Part shown: positions 44,838 to 55,931 of the stretch, in pieces
How positions within the stretch are numbered: the first letter of the stretch is position 1
Layout: each line of letters begins with the position of its first letter
Assembly (NCBI RefSeq): GCF_030272615.1
Contig: NC_081413.1
Coordinates: forward strand, 143,566,476-143,630,475
Length of the DNA stretch: 64,000 nucleotides
Direction: 5' to 3'
From: Cryptomeria japonica
Taxonomy: Eukaryota > Streptophyta > Pinopsida > Cupressales > Cupressaceae
Translations under genes and position numbers: made by a program
The notes under the pieces: model-generated
What the model saw: the letters and a program-made list of their open reading frames with translations, nothing else
Database searches by the model: none
Told to the model about the DNA's origin: nothing

Positions 44838-46430
44838 CATAGTTTGAAAACTTGGACTCAACAAAAACTAGCTAGATCGAAAATCTCGGCAAAAACCTCT
44901 ACAACTTAAAAAATTGGTTTTTTTTGGTTGCAAAATTCAATGACATGATGTATCCAGTGAATACATAAATGGTATCCAATGAATTCATAAATGTTTACAA
45001 AAGTGTTTTTTTATTAAATTTGGTTGATTTGAATGCAAGTTTTGTATAAAATTGCATCCGCATGCCAAATATTGATAGCTGATGGCCTGAAACACTACGT
45101 AGTTGACAAAATAAAAATGGTAAATTAAAAGCAAAAAAACATTTTACATCTTCCTTGTCCTTGATATATTGAGAACTAGGGGAGAGGTAGAACTAGAAGT
45201 TCTTGTTTTTGGAGTAAGTTGTCTCTCCTCACTTGCATTAAATGTAGAGGCGAGACCTCTGTCTTGGTAGGAGATGCCTATGGCAAGACTCTTCAGCCTC
45301 ATCAATGTCATCCAATCCTACATCTCCTGTTGTAATCTTATTGCAATCTTAGCATACAATTGAACTTTGATCAAGAGAGATTAAAGTGACTGTTGGGCAA
45401 CTTTATTCTGTAATAGGCGTTGCCATAAAAAAAACACGTCAACATGTAATTACAAATAAATTTTGTGGTTCTCTTTGCATCACCTACAACCAGTATGACC
45501 CGATCAAGCTTGCTTTGTCTTCCAAAAGAAGGTCAAGGCAATGTAGTCAATGAACGAATAATGCTTTGCAATGTTAGAAAAATCATTGTAAACCTTGTGA
45601 CATCGATCTTACCAACTTTTTCCCTTGGGTGTGGATTCTCATCAAATTAAGAACCCAATGGTATACAAATAAATGTTTTGGTACTCCTTGCATCACCTAC
45701 AACGGTATCAATCAAGTTTGCTTTGTCCTCCAAAAGAAGGTCAAGGCAATGTGTTGCATAAGGTGAACAAAAAAGTGTCCCATGTTTGTTTTGGAGGAAT
45801 CTCCCAATTGTCACATATGTTGCTGCATTATCAATTATGATTTGCACCATGTTTTCTATGCTTGCCTCCATACAACTTCTTCGAAGGTTAGAGAGATAAT
45901 GTTTTTACATTTTTGACTTTGTTGGAAGAATCAATTGATTTAAAAAATGACCTCACCTTTTGAAGTTATAAAAAAATTACTAATGGTGTGGTTTTTCCTA
46001 TCGGTCCACCCATTTGAAAGAATAATGCAAACATATTTTTTCCATTGCTTCTTTTGTTCTTCTACTACTACCATTGCACTTTCAGTTGCATTTTTGAGCA
46101 ACCTACAAATACAAAATGAAATTAAATATATAATTTTAATTTTTAAACAAAAATAGTACAAACAAAACATAAATTACTATAAATCATAGAACATAAATTT
46201 ATTCTAAATTTCAAAATGAATTACTTAAGTTTAAATTACCATAAAATTCAAATTAACTAACCTTGTAGTCAAATTTATGTGAAAAGGAACTTTGTAACCT
46301 ACCGCAACTGTCAATGTAATTAACAAATTGTTTCAATAAGGACTACTTGCCGCATTGAAAGGAATGTTGTCAAAGTATCAAAAATCAACACATGCCATAT
46401 TTGCTTGTTCATGTGCCTCCCCTAAGTGAT
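44838..46430 (-). mobile_element. hAT element with transposase remnant, right end undefined
   Basis: The left end CATAGTTTGAAAACTTGGACTC at 44838 matches the terminal repeat of the 523 bp hAT element at 30,703. GATCGAAAATCTCGGCAAAAACCTC follows, similar to sub-terminal motifs. A transposase remnant lies inside on the minus strand. A matching right terminus and target duplication were not found, so the outer limit on that side is unknown. Confidence 0.6.
45465..46430 (-). pseudogene. hAT transposase, DUF659-type, with an intron; decayed
   Basis: Upstream piece (46,430-46,262): GILNHLGEAHEQANM, then a stretch ending GYKVPFHINLTT, typical of the N-terminal part of DUF659 proteins. An intron of 159 bp (46261-46103) has GTTAGT and TTTGTAG borders and joins in frame. 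Then LLKNATES, KKYVCIILSNGWTDRKNHT (conserved DGWTD-type motif, here NGWTD), and VQIIIDNAATYV with ATHCLDLLLED, the strongest DUF659 signature. The frame is broken by stops and shifts, and the dimerisation domain is missing. A tandem repeat of about 90 bp (45,465-45,560 and 45,675-45,760) disturbs the 3' side. Confidence 0.8.
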
Positions 46431-47809
46431 TCAAAATGCCATACACTATCATGTTTGCCCTCGAAATTTACTGACATGTGATGATGCAGATGAACACTAC
46501 ATTAGATATAGATATTTTTGGCGTGTCATTATACTCAGTCATGTGATAGAGAGCTACATGGACTTTGGAAGGAACAATGGAAGACAAAAGGAAAGAGGGA
46601 TGAAAGGTAGAAGATATGAAGGTGAAAGAGATTCTTGTGCTATTATCATCACCTAGCTTTATTATAGCAAAATAGGTTATGACTATCCAGGTATAGGTTC
46701 GACCTAGAAAGTCATTATACCTGTTTGCATGGAGATCAGACAGTCATAAACAAGGAATGCCCTAGTTCACACTAGACACACAATATCCTCATATCCTTGG
46801 ACGAGCCATAGTATTACTAAGAGACAATCCACAACCAACAAAATAGGTGAACATACCCCATCTTCGCCTTTCTAGTCAAAGACATCCTGGAGATAGAATC
46901 TCTAGTCAAAGACATCCTGGAAAAGCTAAAAGACATGTCACCAAAAAAGATAAAATCAAAATAAAATCAAGACGACACCAACATTCAATGAAATCTTCAA
47001 GTTATTTGTGTTTCTTGTCACATATGTTAATATGTTTGATTTGGTCACAATGTTGTTTTCCTGATAAATGACAGGTTATACTGAAAAACTATGTTGTTGT
47101 CAAAGTCTGCTGAAAGATTTGATTTGTTGAAAGCCCACTGCTGATTGTGTCTCATTCGAAACTGACTTAATCCATGAAACTAATACTTTATTGTGGAGAA
47201 GAACGAAACTTTATTGCAGATCGACGATGCAAATGATCTTTTATTGTGGATTGTGCGTGAAAAGGAGGAATGAAAAGACGATGCGCCTCAAAACATGCGA
47301 TGCTCAGGGTTCCACTTCCATCACTAGATTTAGGATTTTGCCCTAGTTATAGATTGGATCTGATTTATTATGGAAGGAAAGGGTGAAAAGGGGTTTATTA
47401 TTAATGGTGAACTAATCTTAGGTAGATCAATAACAAGCCATGATGAGAATAGGTAAATCTATTATGGGATGGTAGGCTGTGAGTGTGCGCAAAGTGAAAT
47501 GGGTGAGATTGAATCCTGAAGGAGGAAAGAGAAAAGCCTCTACACATGGCGCCGGTAACTCGGTTTTCACCATGGTACTTGCCCAGGGCACCACATAAGT
47601 GGTTTTCATTGTTGGATGAATTTATTTCTCTTTACTTTTTTTGATTTTTAAATTTTTTAAATTTTTTGTGTCACAAGGTGCCTGTTTGCTAGGTTTTCAC
47701 CATATTGACAATTTTTTATTTTTTATTTTTTATATTTGATATTTTTTGATATTTTTTTTTGTATTTGTGACTTTTTTTTTTGTATTTTTGACATTGGGAT
47801 ACTCTAAAA
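46431..47809. other. Spacer and probable gypsy 3' flank, no gene seen
   Basis: No host gene. A tandem pair of about 30 bp with TCTAGTCAAAGACATCCTGG lies at about 46,870-46,920. From about 47,420 to 47,800 the minus strand shows the low-complexity, A-rich sequence that follows the integrase in some plant gypsy elements, so this part is likely the untranslated 3' end of the neighbouring element. I could not locate its 3' LTR. Confidence 0.4.
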
Positions 47810-48885
47810 AACTATGTATAAAACCTACGAAGATGCATGCTGTTAATTGAATCCTCTAAAGGTTCTCCATCTAGTGTTGAGAGCTGATATGCACCCGATC
47901 CATAGACTGCTGTGATGACGTAAGGGCCAAGCCAATTTGGTTCGAACTTACCCTTCTTTTCTATATCTTACTGATTTTTAGGATTTTCTTTGAGTACTAA
48001 GTCACCCACCTCAAATGTGCGAGGCTTTACCTTATGATTATAGCTGCGACATTCCTTGATTGAATGATGTGTTGCTCCATTGATTGTCTTCCTTGATGAA
48101 GGAACTAAGATAAAATTACTAATGTGTGAACTAAGCGGGCCCATATGTGTGTCACCTAAAAAAGTTTGGGCATCCTTGATAACAAAGTCCTTCGAGGAAG
48201 TTCTGTTAAAGGTCCATTGATGTGATGTATTGCCAAAAGGGAATGGATGTGTGGACCAAGTCGATGAGGGATGAAGGCTTATGATGGCGAAAAGAAGTGA
48301 AAGTAACATGGCATGATGGAGACTCAGGATCAATAAGTATACCTTTTGACTTGAAATTTTAGAACTTTTGCCCCCAATTATTTTGATATTAGGGGAGATC
48401 AACTCTTGTTCTTTTTCTTTCATAGGATTTTTATCCTTGGCTTTGATTTTTGCAGAGTCCAATAGCGTTTGATTTTGATTTGGACTAAAGGACTTCTCTT
48501 TATTTTTGACTTTTGGATTTTTCTTTTTAAAGCTTGATTTTTGACCCCCAATGAGTAAGGGATTTTGTGATTCTTGTTGATCAAAGTCTAGGAGCAGAGT
48601 GGAAATGGAATGAGCGGATGAAATGGTAAGGCTATATGAGTTCTCAAAAGGGTTGGCGATATATTCAACAGATTCTTTGTTGGAACCACTCTTGGGACTA
48701 TTGATATCAAGAGTTGCTTGCACCACTAGAGGAGATTTGCATTCATACTTGGTAGCCACAACACTAGGTGGTTCATACCCAATTCCTTGATATGAAAAAT
48801 TGTTTGGAGGCTGTTCCTGTTGACTAAATGTCTTAGGAGATAGTGGGAGTTGATCAACATGAAAGATATACCCACCACATCCCAT
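47810..48885 (-). pseudogene. Gypsy pol 3' end: integrase C-terminal domain
   Basis: A 305-codon open frame (48885-47968) ends in RSYNHKVKPRTFEVGDLVL, the start of the gypsy integrase C-terminal region. After one TAA the same frame continues to about 47,820 with a stretch holding WLGPYVI, YGSGAYQL and MHLRRFY, the usual end of such proteins. The N-terminal 230 residues of the frame are Ser/Lys-rich with a hydrophobic patch and do not match RT, RNase H or the integrase core, so they may be non-coding element sequence left after the deletion. Function is lost. Confidence 0.7.
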
Positions 48886-48940
48886 GTCTTTAACTTTGAA
48901 TTTTTCTTTGAGCTTTGCTTGCTTTGATGAGGAAGCTTTT

Positions 48941-49109
48941 AACCCAACCCACTACACATACCAAATGAAATGTGTGAGAATGGACATGGAAATAAAAATG
49001 CTCCTCCTCTCCTACAACATAAAAGAGGACAATCAGATTTATACAACAATTCAGTGATAGATAATACATAGAACAAGATAAATTTTAATTATGATCCACA
49101 AAATTAACA
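48941..49109 (+). repeat. Truncated 5' LTR of the non-autonomous element
   Basis: From CCCAACCCACTACACATACC on it follows 50,248-50,416 almost base for base, ending AAAATTAACA. The first 155 or so bases of the LTR are absent and gypsy-type sequence takes their place. Confidence 0.88.
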
Positions 49110-49122
49110 TGGTATCAGAGCC
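49110..49122 (+). other. Primer binding site of the non-autonomous element
   Basis: TGGTATCAGAGCC follows the LTR end directly and is complementary to plant initiator Met-tRNA, as in copia elements. Confidence 0.92.
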
Positions 49123-49509
49123 AGGTTTCCTTCTATAAAGCCTAACCGCCTGAAGGATGATCCGATTAAGGTCAAATTGATATCTCCTTGAAAGTCTCGA
49201 ATATGGCCACATTGCAAGAACTTGTCCTCTCAAACTTAAACTACAAGCGTCCCTTGCTGAAATTAGAAATTCAGACGTATGTTCAGAAAAATATGTTCTC
49301 TAGAAGAAACTCAAGATACCTTGTGATTGAGAGGGAGCTTATTAATAAAGATTGAGCACTTATGAGGTAAAAATTGTACATATTGATTATTATTATTAAT
49401 ACTAATAATTATTTTATGGGCCTTGTGTAAATCATAAGGAAGTGACGACTTCCAAATGATTTCCACTTGTATTTTTGAGGTTATTGGAAGGTGACGATCT
49501 TACAATAAC

Positions 49510-50002
49510 TCAAGATTGTGGATAGAATCGCCGACTGAGGCAATCCACGTAAGAGCTTGTGGATAGAATCACCGACTGAGGCAATCCACGTAAGAGCTTG
49601 TGGATAGAATCGTCGACTGAGGCAATCCACACAAGAGCTCATGGATAGAATTGCCGACTGAGGAAATCCACGCAAGAGCTCATGGATAGAACCGCTGACT
49701 GAGGCAATCCATGTAAGAGCTTGTGGATATAATTGCCGATTGAGGCAATCCATGTAAGAGCTTGTGGATAGAATTGCCGACTAAGGCAATCCACACAAGA
49801 GCTCATGGATAGAATCGCCGACTGAGGCAATCCACGTGAGAGCTCATGGATAGAATTGCCGACTGAGGCAATCCACACAAGAGCTTGTGGATAGAATTGC
49901 TGACTGAGGCAATCCACACAAGAGCTTATGGATAGAATCACTGACGGAGGCAATCCACTCAAGAGTTTGTGAATAGAATCGTCGACAGAGGCAATTCACA
50001 TC
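49510..50002. repeat. 41 bp minisatellite, about 12 copies
   Basis: A 41 bp unit containing GGATAGAATCGCCGACTGAG and CAATCCAC repeats with strict spacing (for example at 49516, 49557 and 49598) through about 12 copies with 5-15 percent change. Because 41 is not a multiple of 3, one repeat passes through all frames, giving long minus-strand frames of periodic sequence that are not proteins. Confidence 0.95.
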
Positions 50003-50083
50003 TTGAAACTATGGTCCTGAGATAAGCATCATACGATTTATGAATATTGCTCCCAATACCTTTTACATTTATCTTACCTAGCT

Positions 50084-50092
50084 AAGAGGGAG
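50084..50092 (+). other. Polypurine tract of the non-autonomous element
   Basis: AAGAGGGAG directly before the TGTTAATG start of the right LTR. Confidence 0.85.
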
Positions 50093-50416
50093 TGTTAATG
50101 CATGATAGCCTCGGTAAGATAAATGATTGAATGAGAGATAAATGAAGTCTCTCATTCAAACATTTATTATCGTGAGGGGGCATGATCAAGTGATGTCTTG
50201 ATCGACCATGTCCAAAAGACATGGCCGGTCAAGGCATCGCTTGACCGTACCCAGCCCACTACACATACCAAATGAAATGTGTGAGAATGGACATGGAAAT
50301 AAAAATGCTCCTCCTCTCCTGCAACATAAAAGAAGACAATCAGATTTATACAACAATTCAGTGATAGATAATATATAGAACAAGATAAATTTTAATTTTG
50401 ATCTACAAAATTAACA
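50093..50416 (+). repeat. 3' LTR of the non-autonomous element, 324 bp
   Basis: It starts TGTTAAT and ends ATTAACA, a 7 bp terminal inverted repeat. A palindromic stretch with CATGTCC...GACATG lies near 50,207-50,222. The last 169 bases pair with the truncated left LTR with about five differences, so insertion is fairly recent. Confidence 0.92.
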
Positions 50417-51020
50417 GAGACTATTTTCTCTAGTCTTGGTCGCAAGTTGTTGCAATACATGAATGGGTTTGGATCACCTTTGATTGTCACTAAGAATCCA
50501 TTGTGTGGAAATTTGATACATTGGTGATATGTTGAGGGTACTGCTTCCATTTCATGTATCCATGGACGTCTCAAGAGTATGTTATATGTAAGATCTAGAT
50601 TAAGGACTTGACAAACCACACCCTTCGTGATTGGCCCAACACTCAGAGGTAGGGTGACTGTTCCTTTGGATGAGCATTCTTTGTTGTCATATGATTTGAC
50701 GGTGATCTTATTTCTTGAATCCACAATTTGTGTAGAGTATCCCAATTGTAAGATTGTTTTCAATGTACAAATGTTCAGACCCACTCCTCCATCTATCAAG
50801 ACTCATTTGATACGGTCTTTATGAAGAAAGGCTTCAATATGAAGGGGTACATTGTGTGGTTGGCATACATACACGTCATCGAATTTTGTGAATGTAAGGC
50901 AATGTGGAGAGGAAAGATATCCCACCATGTCTTGAAATTGGTCCACTTCAAATCAGTGGGTACATAGGTTTCTCTCAATGCCTTATGAAGGATAGCCTTA
51001 TGTGAAGGAGATATGCGCAA
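50417..51020 (-). pseudogene. Gypsy protease region
   Basis: The frame from about 50,800 starts MIDGGVGLNICTL, a retropepsin active site with Asp-Gly-Gly in place of the usual Asp-Ser/Thr-Gly, followed by NILLRRPWIHEM, the second conserved part of gypsy proteases. Upstream (51,020-50,796) is a linker with conserved Trp and Tyr. Frames are split by stops. The right LTR of the plus-strand element ends exactly where this coding piece stops. Confidence 0.7.
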
Positions 51021-52684
51021 AAGATCAAGGATGGAAATGAGGGGGGCGGGGGGGATGGGGGGGGCTGGTGTCTTCCCTAACCGATCTACAAGGTCATACT
51101 CATTTTTGGTAGATGATGAAGCTGTGGTCTTCGATGGAACACCTTGTAAGGTAACTTTAGCTCAATGGGTCATGACATTACATTCAGAGGTTTCGTCATT
51201 AGATGATGAAGAGGATAGTCCAATGCCTTTCAAAACAACTTTACTCTTCTGGGTAGAACTTTTGGGAGTTTTGTCCTTTATAATAATGGTAGAAACATGA
51301 TTGTCCATTGAAATGTGGTTAATGGTAGAATCATAATCATAGGACATCTTAGCATAATTATCTTGATTATCTGCTTTGGCTTTTCCTTTATCATGTTTAG
51401 GAAACGGTTCCTTAAACATCCCATGTTCCTCATTGGAAGTGTGACCATCAACTTCTAATGTGACCCTTGTCAATAAGATCTTGTATGATCTTCTTCAATC
51501 TATGACAATTGCTAGTCTTATGTCCTTTGCTCTTGTGGTACCCACAATACTCATCATCATTCCACCATGCATATTTCACTTTTGGTTCATATGGTGGATT
51601 GTCTGGTATTGTTATAAGCTTGTTTGCAACCAATTTCTTAAATGTTATCTCAATTGGCTCTCCCAATGGAGTGTATTTTCTTGGAGGCTTTGATGGACCT
51701 TGAGTGTTCACTTGATTATTTGAATTGGATGAACTCGTACTTGGGAAATTTATCTTTGGCTTCACCATATTTGCATCTACTACCCCATCATTGACTGTGT
51801 TCTTGTTCTTGTTCCAAAAGCGAGGGTTATCTTTCCCATTTGATTCTTCTTTGTTATCCTTGAATAACTTAATGGTTCCTTGTTCAATAAGGACTTTCTC
51901 AACTACCAATCCCTTTTTAATGACTTCCTTAAAAGTAGATAAACAAGCTTTTCTTAGTTCATATCCAATATCCTTGGTGACATTTTGAGTAAACATTTTC
52001 ATCATTTGTTTTTGTGGGATATCACAAGAGAATCGACTAGCAAGACCTCTCCATCACTATAAGAATGAACCAAATGACTCCATTTTTCTGTTTGGTATTG
52101 CACAAAGTAGTCACTGACACATCCGTCTCAATATTGTATGAAAGATTCTGCTAAATCACTCCATGACTTAATTCCAGGTGGAAGTTGGGAGAACCATTCC
52201 ATAGCTTGTCCACCTAAACTTTGTGGGAACAATCTCATCAAGTATGTTTCTTCGTTGGCCACCTTAATACATGTTGTGAAAAATTCTCTTATGTGTGCCT
52301 TAGGATCTCCCTTGGCTCTATACTTATCAAATTTTGGTGTCACAAAATGTGGAGGAAATGGAGGCATTGGAATACTTATATCAAATGGATAAAGACATAT
52401 GTCTTTCATTGTATACTCTTGCTTTGGTGTATTCATGTCTACCATTTGTTTTTGCAAATCCTTGATTTGTTGTTGCAAGTCATTCTTAGGTGGTGTCTTT
52501 TCTCTTTGAGTTAGTCCCATGCCTGAGCCACCAGGCAAAGGAGGAGGGATATAATGCATGTATGGATGATATTGGTCATAGATGTGTTCATATGGAGGAG
52601 GAACATAGTTGTAGCTAGCATATGGACCACTTGGTATGGTATTATAATGAGGAGCACTAGGTCTAAGTTGATTATATATATCAT
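51021..52684 (-). pseudogene. Gypsy gag, downstream part with zinc knuckle
   Basis: The part at 52,559-52,128 contains PRFDKY-like and PKAHIREFFTTC text and GGQAMEWFSQLPPGIKSW, typical of the plant gypsy capsid domain (retrotrans_gag). The part at 52,005-51,448 ends with a zinc-binding motif C-x2-H-x4-H-x4-C (CGYHKSKGHKTSNC), the usual form in this group. Further Ser/Asp-rich text follows to 51,162. Several stops and frame changes are present. At 52,684 the frame meets the left end of copia-2. Confidence 0.8.
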
Positions 52685-53918
52685 TGTTAGACAGTTCAAA
52701 TAACTAGAAGACAACTGAGAGGGGGGGGGGGGGGGGTGAATCAGTTGTCACAGATTACCAGAACCATTAGCAATTAAAAATTTAATACCTGAACCCAAAA
52801 TATTAATACCGAAATGCTTAAACCAAATACTGGAATAGTAGTTAAACCAATTAAGCATAAACAATAATCACAAAATAAATACCATCCATATGACACCAAG
52901 ATTTGCACATGGAAAACCCGGTAAAGGGAAAAACCACGGTGGGAAGCCTACCCACAGCCAGATAATTATGTGAATTACAATTGAGGGGCCTGCACTTGAA
53001 GGAAGGCAAACAACCTAGAGTGCACTGCTCATAAAAAAGGGAGTCTCACTGACTACATAGAAATCTAGTCTACAATCCAGAGAAGTGTTGAAATGCAAAA
53101 GATAACATCTCCTATGCCTGAGTACAATTCCGGTTAAGTTCAATATCGGAGGACTAAATCCTCTTACATAAACCCAATTCGATCTCCAATGATAGACCAA
53201 ATCCTCTGCTTGAATGATATTACATTATTCGCACACTACATCACGTGACCATGCCCTCTAACATAACCATGATGATCTACAACGAGATCTTACATCTATA
53301 TATATAAACCCTCGACCATAAACAATTAGGTCGGCCACTATATAATAAACTAATTACATAATTACAAACCATGTTAGCCTTAGACCAAACAAATAATATC
53401 CAACACACCAACACATAAGACATCCCAGAAACACATCGAGAGGTCCAATCCACACGTTACATTAAAGCCGACCATAACCTAGATCAATCAGGACCTAGCA
53501 TAGGTCCACACACTACAACAATGATCTCCATCCGCCACGTCTCGAACATGATCACCAACAACATCCTGAAACTCCACCATAAGCTGCACCAACACCACTT
53601 ATGCAATTCATCAAAGATCTTCATCAAAAGCTCTGCCGATGAAACCTTCGCAGGAACCAGAAACCAAGCTTCTAAGAAAACAAGATAGCATCCGATCACT
53701 AGACCAAAACCAACTGACTGAATATGAGCATGAGTATCATGAACAAGCCAATTGCATCACCAAATCATACCAGAGCCTACCAGATCATGTCGGATCCAAA
53801 TCAACTAGAAACCACTCAACCTACTGGGACCAGAAGGGTGTCGGTAAAGCATCCAAACATCTAGTGTTGGCACAAAACATCAATGCAACACATAATCAAT
53901 TCCACCAAATGGCCAACA
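52685..53918 (-). repeat. Copia-2 3' LTR
   Basis: It reads TGTTAGACAG at the plus-strand left and GGCCAACA at the right. A run of 16 G lies at 52721-52736. The motif ACTGAGAGG-G(n)-TGAATCA is shared with the LTR at 61,644. Many base changes and small indels separate it from the 5' LTR. Confidence 0.93.
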
Positions 53919-54324
53919 ATCTCCCCCTTTGGCATTGATGACAACACTAGATGTGAAAAACATCTAAGTACCAAGAAATGCCAAACAAGTCTCCCCCAAT
54001 GGAAGACAACTAACGATCACCCACAAATAGATGTAGCAATGAGGTTTTGAAACAAAGACCAAACTCCCCCTATAAATAGTATCTCTGAAAAGCTTTGAAT
54101 TTATCCCTTTTTCTTTTTCTTTTTCACTTCCCTTTTCACATAAATATCACTCCCCCTTTGACATCAATGCCATACATCTGACAAAAATATCAAAGAAAAA
54201 ACATAAACGACTGAATCACAAAGCTGACTACTCCCCCCGAGCAATAGCATCCCACATCAGTGTCAGAATGAATAGTATCTCTGATAATGCATACCGGACT
54301 GATGCCAAACTGCATCAATCAAGT
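53919..54324 (-). other. Copia-2 purine tract and 3' untranslated segment
   Basis: AAAGGGGGAGAT on the coding strand (complement of 53919-53930) lies directly before the 3' LTR. The rest, to the end of RNase H, codes for nothing recognisable; no extra ORF is seen here. Confidence 0.75.
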
Positions 54325-55904
54325 CTAAACCGGAAGGGTAGAAACTCCCAATCTATCTCTCAGGTACTCAAATGATTCCTTGGGCAAAGGTTTAGTGAAA
54401 ATATCTGCAATATGCTCTTTAGTGTTTACATAAACCAGTCTAACTTCATTTTCTTCCACCTTTTCCTTCAAAAAGTTATACTTGATAGATATGTGCTTTG
54501 TCTTAGAATGAAATACCAGATTCTTTGATATATCAATAGCAGCAAAGTTATCACAATGAATAACTATCGGTGCATCACAATCCACCTTTATATCCTTTAA
54601 CATTTGCTTCATCCATAAAACTTGTGTACAATTAGTAGCAACAACAACATACTCAGCTTCAGCAGTAGATAAAGAAGTACATGATTGTTTCTTGTTGATC
54701 CATGAAACCAACTTCTTTCCAAGAAAGAAAGCTCCACTGAAAGTACTTTTCCGGTCATCAACATCTCCAGCCCAATCAACATCTATATTGCACATAAAGT
54801 AAATTTATCATCCTTAGGGTAGCACAAACCATATTCTGATGTACCTTGCAAGTATCTAAAAATCCTTTTCACCACAATCTCATGATTTTCTCTAGGATCA
54901 CTCTGAAACCTTGAAACACTACAAACAACATTCATAATGTCAGGCCTAGTTTGAGTCAAATAAAGCAAACCTCCAATCATAGATTTGTATCTTGTAGGAT
55001 TTACCGGTGCAAAAACATCTTTTCTTGTCAATTTCTCACTTGTAACCATAGGATTACTTACCGGTTTATAATCTCCCATACCAAATTTCTTCAACAATTC
55101 CTTATCATATTTAATTTGATAGATGAAAATACCTTTATCAGTCCAAGTAATCTGCAAACCTAAGAAAAATTTCATCTCACCAATCATAAAAATCTCAAAT
55201 TCTTTCTCCATATTCTTATAAAATTCTATGCACAACTTATCTTCACCTCCAAAAATAATGTCATCAGCAAATACTTCAATAATCAATATATCATCATCAG
55301 TGATCTTATAATATAAATTAGTGTCAACACTTCCCTTAGTAAAACCAAGTTTCAAAAGATATTTATCTAACCTTGCATACCAAGCTCTAGGTACTTGTTT
55401 CAATCCATATAAAGCTTTCCTTAATCTGCAAACCATGTTTGTATCATCTGATAGTGAAAAACCATCAGGTTGTTAAATATAATCTTCCTCAACAAGATCC
55501 CCATTCAAAAATGCACATTTAACATTCATCTGATAAACCTTGTAGTTTTTCATAAGCAACGTAGGCAAGAAATAATCTTACAGCTTCAATCCTAGCTACA
55601 AGTGCAAAAGTCTCTCCATAATCAATTCCTTCCTTTTGAGAATATCCTTTACAAACCAATTTAGCCTTATTTCTTATAACTTGACCATCCTCATTCAATT
55701 TATTCCTAAGAACCCATTTAGTTCCAATAACATTCTTATTTTTAGGCCGAGAACCAAAGTCCATGTGTTATTTTTCTCAATCTGATCTAATTCTTCTTCC
55801 ATAGCTTTCAACCAATATTCATCTTTACATGCCTCAATTACTGATACCGGTTCAACTTGTGAAAGTAAACATACCTCATTAGTTGCCAGTCTTCTTCTTG
55901 TCAT
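54325..55904 (-). pseudogene. Copia-2 reverse transcriptase and RNase H, broken
   Basis: RT pieces: [14 protein letters not shown] near 55,730, KALYGLKQVPRAWYARLDKY near 55,410, and the catalytic VFADDII near 55,210-55,190. A stop and frameshift lie between 55,436 and 55,560. RNase H follows (54,795-54,325) with DVDWAGDVDDRKSTF, STAEAEY, HCDN and ADIFTKPLPKESF, with a frame change near 54,790. The catalytic residues visible are intact, but no continuous protein can be made. Confidence 0.88.
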
Positions 55905-55931
55905 TACTCCATTGTTCTTATCTCCAATGAT

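Larger units (their letters stand above)
48941..50416 (+). mobile_element. Non-autonomous LTR element with minisatellite core, 5' LTR truncated
   Basis: The right LTR is complete (324 bp, TGTTAATG...ATTAACA). The left LTR keeps only its last 169 bp. Between them are a primer site, about 370 bp of leader-like sequence, a 41 bp minisatellite, and a purine tract. There is no gag or pol, so it needs proteins from a relative. It sits in opposite orientation within the gypsy element. The missing part of the left LTR abuts the gypsy deletion. Confidence 0.85.

Noticed and set aside
49481-49962. Two overlapping minus-strand frames of about 90-107 codons with regular sequence
   Set aside because: They are translations of the 41 bp minisatellite, whose period is not a multiple of three; their periodicity comes from the DNA repeat.
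49495-50002. CRISPR-like array
   Set aside because: The units are contiguous with no unique spacers, in a plant retrotransposon; it is a minisatellite.
51013-51300. Plus-strand 95-codon frame with Gly-rich start
   Set aside because: It is antisense to the gypsy gag-protease region and starts in a G-rich run (51,040-51,064).
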